Origin: Scilla litardierei
Lineage: Eukaryota > Streptophyta > Magnoliopsida > Asparagales > Asparagaceae
Direction of reading: 5' to 3'
DNA: 64,000 nucleotides
Assembly: GCA_030789695.1 (NCBI GenBank)
Contig: CM061142.1
Span: forward strand, 608,830,190-608,894,189
The position numbers were made by a program, and so were the translations under genes. The notes beneath the pieces are model-generated. The model saw only the letters and a list, made by a program, of their open reading frames with translations, did not search any database and was not told the origin of the DNA. Of the stretch, positions 59,485 to 64,000 are shown in pieces. The first letter of the stretch is position 1. Each line of letters begins with the position of its first letter.

Positions 59485-59667
59485 ATACTTACCTGGACGG
59501 GGTCTTTGGGTGATCAAGAAGGCCTAGGCTTAGTCTAGTGGGCCTTATTGCACTTTGAGGCTGCGCTGGGCTACCATCTCCCCAAGTGGGAGAGTGGATG
59601 TCATAATTTGTGGGAGAGTGGATGTCATAATTTGTTGCTGAGGGGGTACGCGCATGTGCGGCCCCCG
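59485..59667 (+). ncRNA. U1: U1 snRNA copy 2 with duplicated Sm-site region
   Basis: Intact 5' end ATACTTACCTGGACGGGG, stem-loop I (GATCAAGAAGGCC, closer to the usual plant sequence than copy 1), ATTGCAC loop, and GGGGG...CCCCC 3' stem. A 24-bp tandem duplication (59588-59611 and 59612-59635; GGGAGAGTGG through CATAATTTGT) gives two Sm sites and lengthens the RNA to about 183 nt. The promoter is intact, so this is either a transcribed variant or a pseudogene. Confidence 0.82.
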
Positions 59668-59830
59668 TCCAATTCTTTATTTAAATATTTTACTGAATGT
59701 CGTTGATTATATAAGCCTAGAAATGTGTTAACGAGCTCTTTATGGGCCGTAAGCATTTTTGACCAAGACGATTGTAAGAGAGGGAAGTAGATAGGCCAGC
59801 GCTGCCTTAAATAATTCTCAAATCCAAATG

Positions 59831-60014
59831 TGTTGAGAGAGATAGGAAAAGAGTAAAATAAACTCTCCATACGGAGTAGCGCATAAGTCATGGCTCTCAA
59901 TATATTCACTTCATTATGGGATTTGGAGTCCAAGGGACTCCCCACTAAGTTAGTGGGGAGTAATGGTGAGATGATGAGGGGAGGGAGGCCAAAAGCCTCC
60001 CTCAACTCACAACA
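59831..60014 (-). mobile_element. Copia-C 3' LTR (184 bp)
   Basis: Contains two perfect palindromes: ACTCCCCACT-aagtt-AGTGGGGAGT (59937-59961) and GAGGGAGGC-caaaa-GCCTCCCTC (59981-60003). Followed inside by the minus-strand purine tract GAGGGGGAG. Confidence 0.85.
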
Positions 60015-60539
60015 CTCCCCCTCATCTCTCCATTACCTTGGGTTAAGCATATGAATACTTCAGGATTCAGTATGCTAATAGGGTGGATACTTCTGGATCC
60101 AGAGCCACTGTGGTTGCCTCGTTAAAACCTTAGCTGTGGAAAACCCAGTGGGAAAAACCAGCAGCTTAAGGGAAAAGAGTACAACTATCGAGGGACTCCC
60201 CCTGATCTGTACAAGCTTCGGGCTTGCAGATCTCCTATGTATCTATACAATCATCTCCTATTTGTCTATACATCCATCATGTTCTGAAAGCAAATACAAT
60301 CATCACTCATTTATACAAGTTTCACTCATCTAGCGGCTATTGGAAAGCAGTGGCGCTCTGGAGTGGAATGCTCTTTGAAGTTGGTAGATGACTCCACTGA
60401 CGTATTCTTTGAATCAGTCTTCACTGTGTCTGCAAGGTACTACTGGACCTGGCTGAGCATTTTCAATACTTGTTTCTTGGATGATGAGCTTCTCAGAAGA
60501 TGTAGACTTTGGAGGATGATGTGTAGATATTTCGGAGGT

Positions 60540-62982
60540 GGCCGGCCTTTTATGTTTTAGTCATCGCGATGATCTTTAAACCTGCATATGCAATATATAT
60601 TCCTTGACCCTTGGAAGTTGCACAGAAGCAGCTTATCCTTGGTCTAGTGGTGCTCTCCAGGGCAACACTGTATCTGGTTAACAACTTTACTGCAGACGTT
60701 CTATCAAAGACACGTGCAGTTAGCCAGATAAAGAAGTGTAACAAGTACACTAAAGCTAGGCTCTTCGGGACCTAGGATGTCCTCCCCCTCTTCCAGCGAC
60801 TGGTAGGTGTCATAAATAAGCATCTAATTTAATAGGTTGCAAATGGACATCATTCTTCATAAACTCCAGGTGTATGAAGGATATTAACGGGTTCCACCAA
60901 GAAGGTGTTAAATATATAAGCCGAGACAATACCTTGTTATACCTAGGTTTTTCATTTCCAAGGTATACTCAAAGCTATCTGATATCTCAATGGTCTCTGC
61001 AGGAGATCCTATTAGCTTTAAGTCGACCATATGTACGGCGAATATCACAAATCTTGTTAACGATCTTTCGAAAAAGATACACTGGCAACATATTGCTTAA
61101 GATCAACTAATGATCTTTGTAGCCTTTATGGAGAAGACGTTTCTACGTCTCTCTTTCATCTCTGGGGGTAGAGTATACCCTTATGGAAGTTTTATATAGA
61201 TCTCTATATCTATATTGCCGTATATGTATGCAGTCACAACGTCCATGAGCTGCATTTATTGGCTTTTTCAGAGAATTTTAGGCTTTAGTAGGAAAATGAT
61301 CACATTTCCTTCATTTAAATTTCTTATGAAATCCAACTTATATTCCACAGGTTTTACACATTCAGGTGTATGGACCACCGGTCCAAAGATTTTGCTTTTC
61401 AAGAGTGAGTCCAGCTCTACTCTTATTACCTCGTCCCACTTTGGCCATTCTATGCGTTTACGCTATAGAAAAGTGGGTAGACGTCATCGTCGTATTCAGC
61501 GACGTGAACGGCAATAGCGAAAGCAAAACCGTCGTCGACGACTGTGCTATATCTGTCCAGTACATCTCCAGTACGTACGTAATATAATGATGTTTCTCCT
61601 ATTGTTTCCTCTGCAGGGGAAATTAGGGGGGAGAGGTTACTGGTCTGAGCTCAGCATCCTGTGGTTGGATCATTTTGATATATCCAGGAATCTTCCTCTT
61701 TTGAGGAATTTTATATTTTGAACCTGGCAGGCGTCCTCTTTTCAATTGAGGTACAGCCAATTCTGCTGCCGGTGGATTGCATCCATCTTTGGGAATGTCA
61801 ATCCTAGCTGGCGTGTTGGCAACATGGACGTGTGAACGAACAATCTTCTGGTTGTCCGCAAATTTATCCGGCAATTGATGTACTTTAGTCTGAATGTGAA
61901 GGGTCTTCTGGATCTCATCTTCACACAGAAAAAGTATGCGGATCATAACGAGATTAGGACTTTTGTGTCCATGATATGGTCTCAAAAGCTTCAGGCCTCT
62001 TCAGACTGCGTGCCTATTTCAATGAGATGTTTCTCATCAAATTCACATTTATCAAGACTTGGTGGTAAACCATAAGCAAGCAGCATCAGCAATAAGATAT
62101 GGCAACAAGCGGGCCGTATCGTGATAAGCGATACGGAATGCAGTGTGATGGTCCCTAAAAATCAACAGGCAACTGCGATTTTACAATGGACGTGAAATCC
62201 ATTGGAGTCTCTTTACCAGAGACTCTGATAACCCATTCTGAGTATGAACATGCTACATGATGTTCAATTTCAATGCCAGTTGCTTGGCAGAAGTCTTTAA
62301 AGATATATGTAGTGAATTCACCCACATTATAAGCTTTGAGAAAGCTATGTTGTGAGTGAATATAAAAGCACACATAAGACCATCTAGTAGATGCATCAAT
62401 CAGTACAATGAAGTACCGAAAATTGGCCACCTGCGGGGTGAATAGGCCCGCAAAGGTCACAATGTATTCTCTCAATGAAGCCAGGAGACACTCATCCCAC
62501 ATTCAGGAGGGAAGGTCTCTCTCAAAGTATGCCCTTACGACAAAGGAAACTCAATCTTTTGAAGAATCTTCAGGTTCTCTAATGGATTCATTTGATGATG
62601 CGTCCATCATCGCTGATCCAAGATGACTAAGTCCATTTTGCCAGAGTTAAAAATTATTGCAATGAAAGGCACTTCTGGTGCTCAGTCAAGTTGGCTTTCT
62701 ATAGGATGAATATCTGTAATTATAGGGGCCCGACGGGGGTCCAATGAAATCGTAAGTAGATGGGCTTCTGGGCATCCTCTTTACAAGTTACATATTGATA
62801 TTCAATATTTATTATCCACAGTTTTCAAGTTATGTTCGTTTAAACGAAATATCCTTGAAACTTGGAAAATTCATATATGTTTAAGGGGAGAAGTTTGCAT
62901 CTTATAGTCTTGTTGTATGTGGGAGCAATATTAATGCTACACCAGTGCAACGAGGCACTGTCCACAATATTAAATACTTCAT
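60540..62982 (-). pseudogene. Copia-C pol remnants
   Basis: Scattered pieces match Copia-A pol in order: RT C-terminal region (60570-60800), RT core (60840-61460, no intact YVDD frame), linker with the KRGRLPGSK tract (61623-61985), integrase with FRYFIVLIDASTRWSYVC-like and CQATGIEIEH segments (62155-62502), and the protease start VDSAS near 62965. RNase H is missing and many indels break the frame. It cannot encode enzymes. Confidence 0.85.
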
Positions 62983-63104
62983 CTATAAGCAAAACGAAAT
63001 TTTATTTAAGTCAATGAAAAAGACATTCAAAATAAAAGTTCGTACTTAAGCAAATTAAAGATGAAGCAACATTGAATTTTAAATGCATAGATAAAAGATG
63101 AAGC
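62983..63104 (-). other. Copia-C gag-pol spacer
   Basis: 122 nt, T-rich on the coding strand, ending TTGCTTATAG directly before ATGAAG. Same position and ending type as the Copia-A spacer. Confidence 0.5.
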
Positions 63105-64000
63105 TTAATCGAGCAGGTCGTCGTTCTCGAAGTCTTTTGCTATGAACATCGTTGGTGGCTGAACAGCCGCCAAGTTTGTTTCAGGCAGAGACTTCTGGCT
63201 CGCCTGATATAGTGCCTGGAGGTGACGAGGAGTGCAGCAGATTCTGGACCAATGGCCAGTCATGCCGCATCTATGGCATCTATCCTCCCAGTTCTTCTTA
63301 GGAAGTGACACTTGGTCAGTGTTCTTTTGCTTCCATGTGAAGTTATTCTTTCCTGTATTGTTGTTATTGGACGGGGGTGCTGCTCCTCGTCCATTTTTCA
63401 TCACAGCTTTCCCTTTGTTATTATTAGCCTTCTTCTTATTTTTCCACTTCTGGGGAGAAACGTGGTGGGCTTCAGGGATAGGTGCAATGCCAGTTGGATG
63501 TAAATTATGAGGGGCTAGCAGTAAATCTTGATTCTGCTCTGCCCTAAGTAGGCATGAGATCAGATCAGAGAATTTCGTGAAGTTGTGTTCACGATACTGC
63601 TGCATGAGGATTGCATCTTTCTCGTGAAACGAGGTAAATGTCTTGTCCAACATGCGTTGTTCTGTCACTTCTTCACCGCACAACTTCAGGCGTGAGGTGA
63701 TATTATGAAGTGCAGAGTTATACTCAGCGACGGACTTATAGTCCTGAAGTCTGAGGTTTTCCCACTCATAACTGGCACGCGGTAATATTACATCAATTTG
63801 ATGTTTATACCGTGCCTCCAGCGCTGTCCACATCTCCATTGGGTCCTCTACCGTTAGATATTCGGCCTTTAAGGTCCGATCTATATGTCTCCTAATATAG
63901 ATAATGGCTTTCGCCTTATCCACATCAGAGACGGTGGTAGGAATTCTGCTAGATGATTGTTCCGCTTCTGGGGCCTTACTAGCAGAAGCATCGGTCGCTG
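63105..64000 (-). CDS. Copia-C gag, open frame (N-terminus beyond window)
   Basis: Gag capsid/nucleocapsid protein, uninterrupted for at least 297 codons to the window edge. It contains KAIIYIRRHIDRTLKAEYL, YEWENLRLQDYKSVAEYNSA, a basic linker, and an intact CCHC knuckle CHRCGMTGHWSRIC, ending AKDFENDDLLD-stop. An internal ATG at 63923 is not the true start because the frame stays open upstream (SSSRIPTTVSDVDKAK). Clearly homologous to Copia-A gag. The contrast between open gag and wrecked pol is notable. Confidence 0.9.
   Translation of the reverse strand, partial: ATDASASKAPEAEQSSSRIPTTVSDVDKAKAIIYIRRHIDRTLKAEYLTVEDPMEMWTALEARYKHQIDVILPRASYEWENLRLQDYKSVAEYNSALHNITSRLKLCGEEVTEQRMLDKTFTSFHEKDAILMQQYREHNFTKFSDLISCLLRAEQNQDLLLAPHNLHPTGIAPIPEAHHVSPQKWKNKKKANNNKGKAVMKNGRGAAPPSNNNNTGKNNFTWKQKNTDQVSLPKKNWEDRCHRCGMTGHWSRICCTPRHLQALYQASQKSLPETNLAAVQPPTMFIAKDFENDDLLD

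Larger units (their letters stand above)
58912..59830 (+). repeat. U1-bearing segmental duplication, copy 2
   Basis: Matches 38709-39604. Bounded on the left by the copia LTR and on the right by the Copia-C LTR. Confidence 0.9.
59831..64000 (-). mobile_element. Copia-C: copia element, pol collapsed, gag open (runs off window)
   Basis: 3' LTR at the left (59831-60014, TGTTGAGAG...CTCACAACA), purine tract next to it, then pol remnants and gag on the minus strand. Same gene order as Copia-A. The element sits in U1 segment copy 2 after AAATG. The 5' LTR and leader lie beyond the window. Confidence 0.9.

Overview
This is a 64 kb window of plant nuclear DNA, from a flowering plant and probably a eudicot. 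The evidence is one spliced single-copy-type plant gene (an ABHD18-family alpha/beta hydrolase), two U1 snRNA loci with plant USE+TATA promoters, and a dense nested set of plant LTR retrotransposons with the usual plant primer-binding sites. Nothing bacterial, viral or organellar is visible. I cannot name the species.

Layout. 1-2093: one end of a minus-strand SIRE/Maximus-like copia element (gag start, tRNA-iMet primer site, ~1.85 kb LTR) next to a possible broken host exon (2094-2252). ~2550-6088 and 21383-24420: a diverged tandem array (~110-120 bp unit) split by a minus-strand Ty1/copia element, 'Copia-A' (6089-21382, TSD TCTGT). Copia-A's gag is interrupted by a large non-coding LTR element, 'LARD-1' (10708-18959, TSD ATGCA). 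LARD-1 has ~1.5 kb near-identical LTRs and a 5.2 kb internal domain packed with hairpins. 22.6-25.25 kb: two copies of a small hAT-like element, each followed by the hydrolase promoter; the upstream promoter copy is riddled with small deletions. 25.1-38.55 kb: the hydrolase gene. It has a non-coding first exon, five coding exons giving 359 aa, and a 6.8 kb intron holding a Tip100-like hAT insertion (34074-35095, TSD ATTATGCA).

38709-39604 and 58912-59830 are copies of one segment, each with a U1 snRNA locus; the second U1 carries a 24-bp duplication of its Sm-site region. Between them lie 'Copia-B' (39691-46161, identical 131-bp LTRs, TSD TTTAC, coding region decayed), a non-coding long-LTR element 'LARD-2' (47330-56532, TSD GCCAG), a SIRE-like LTR fragment (57485-~58552) and a copia 3' end with its LTR (58553-58911). 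59831-64000 is minus-strand 'Copia-C', which has an open gag but a collapsed pol.

How the parts relate. Only the hydrolase and the U1 loci look like host function. The rest is nested transposition; some elements are recent, judged by identical or nearly identical LTRs and intact target duplications, and most depend on proteins supplied by other elements. The most unusual material is RNA- or DNA-structural: the hairpin-saturated LARD-1 interior, a leader stem-loop kept in Copia-A and Copia-B by compensatory changes (with the same GTTT bulge), palindromes between TATA box and expected start site in three short copia LTRs, an intron-like gag-pol spacer in two copia elements, and the deletion-riddled promoter duplicate.
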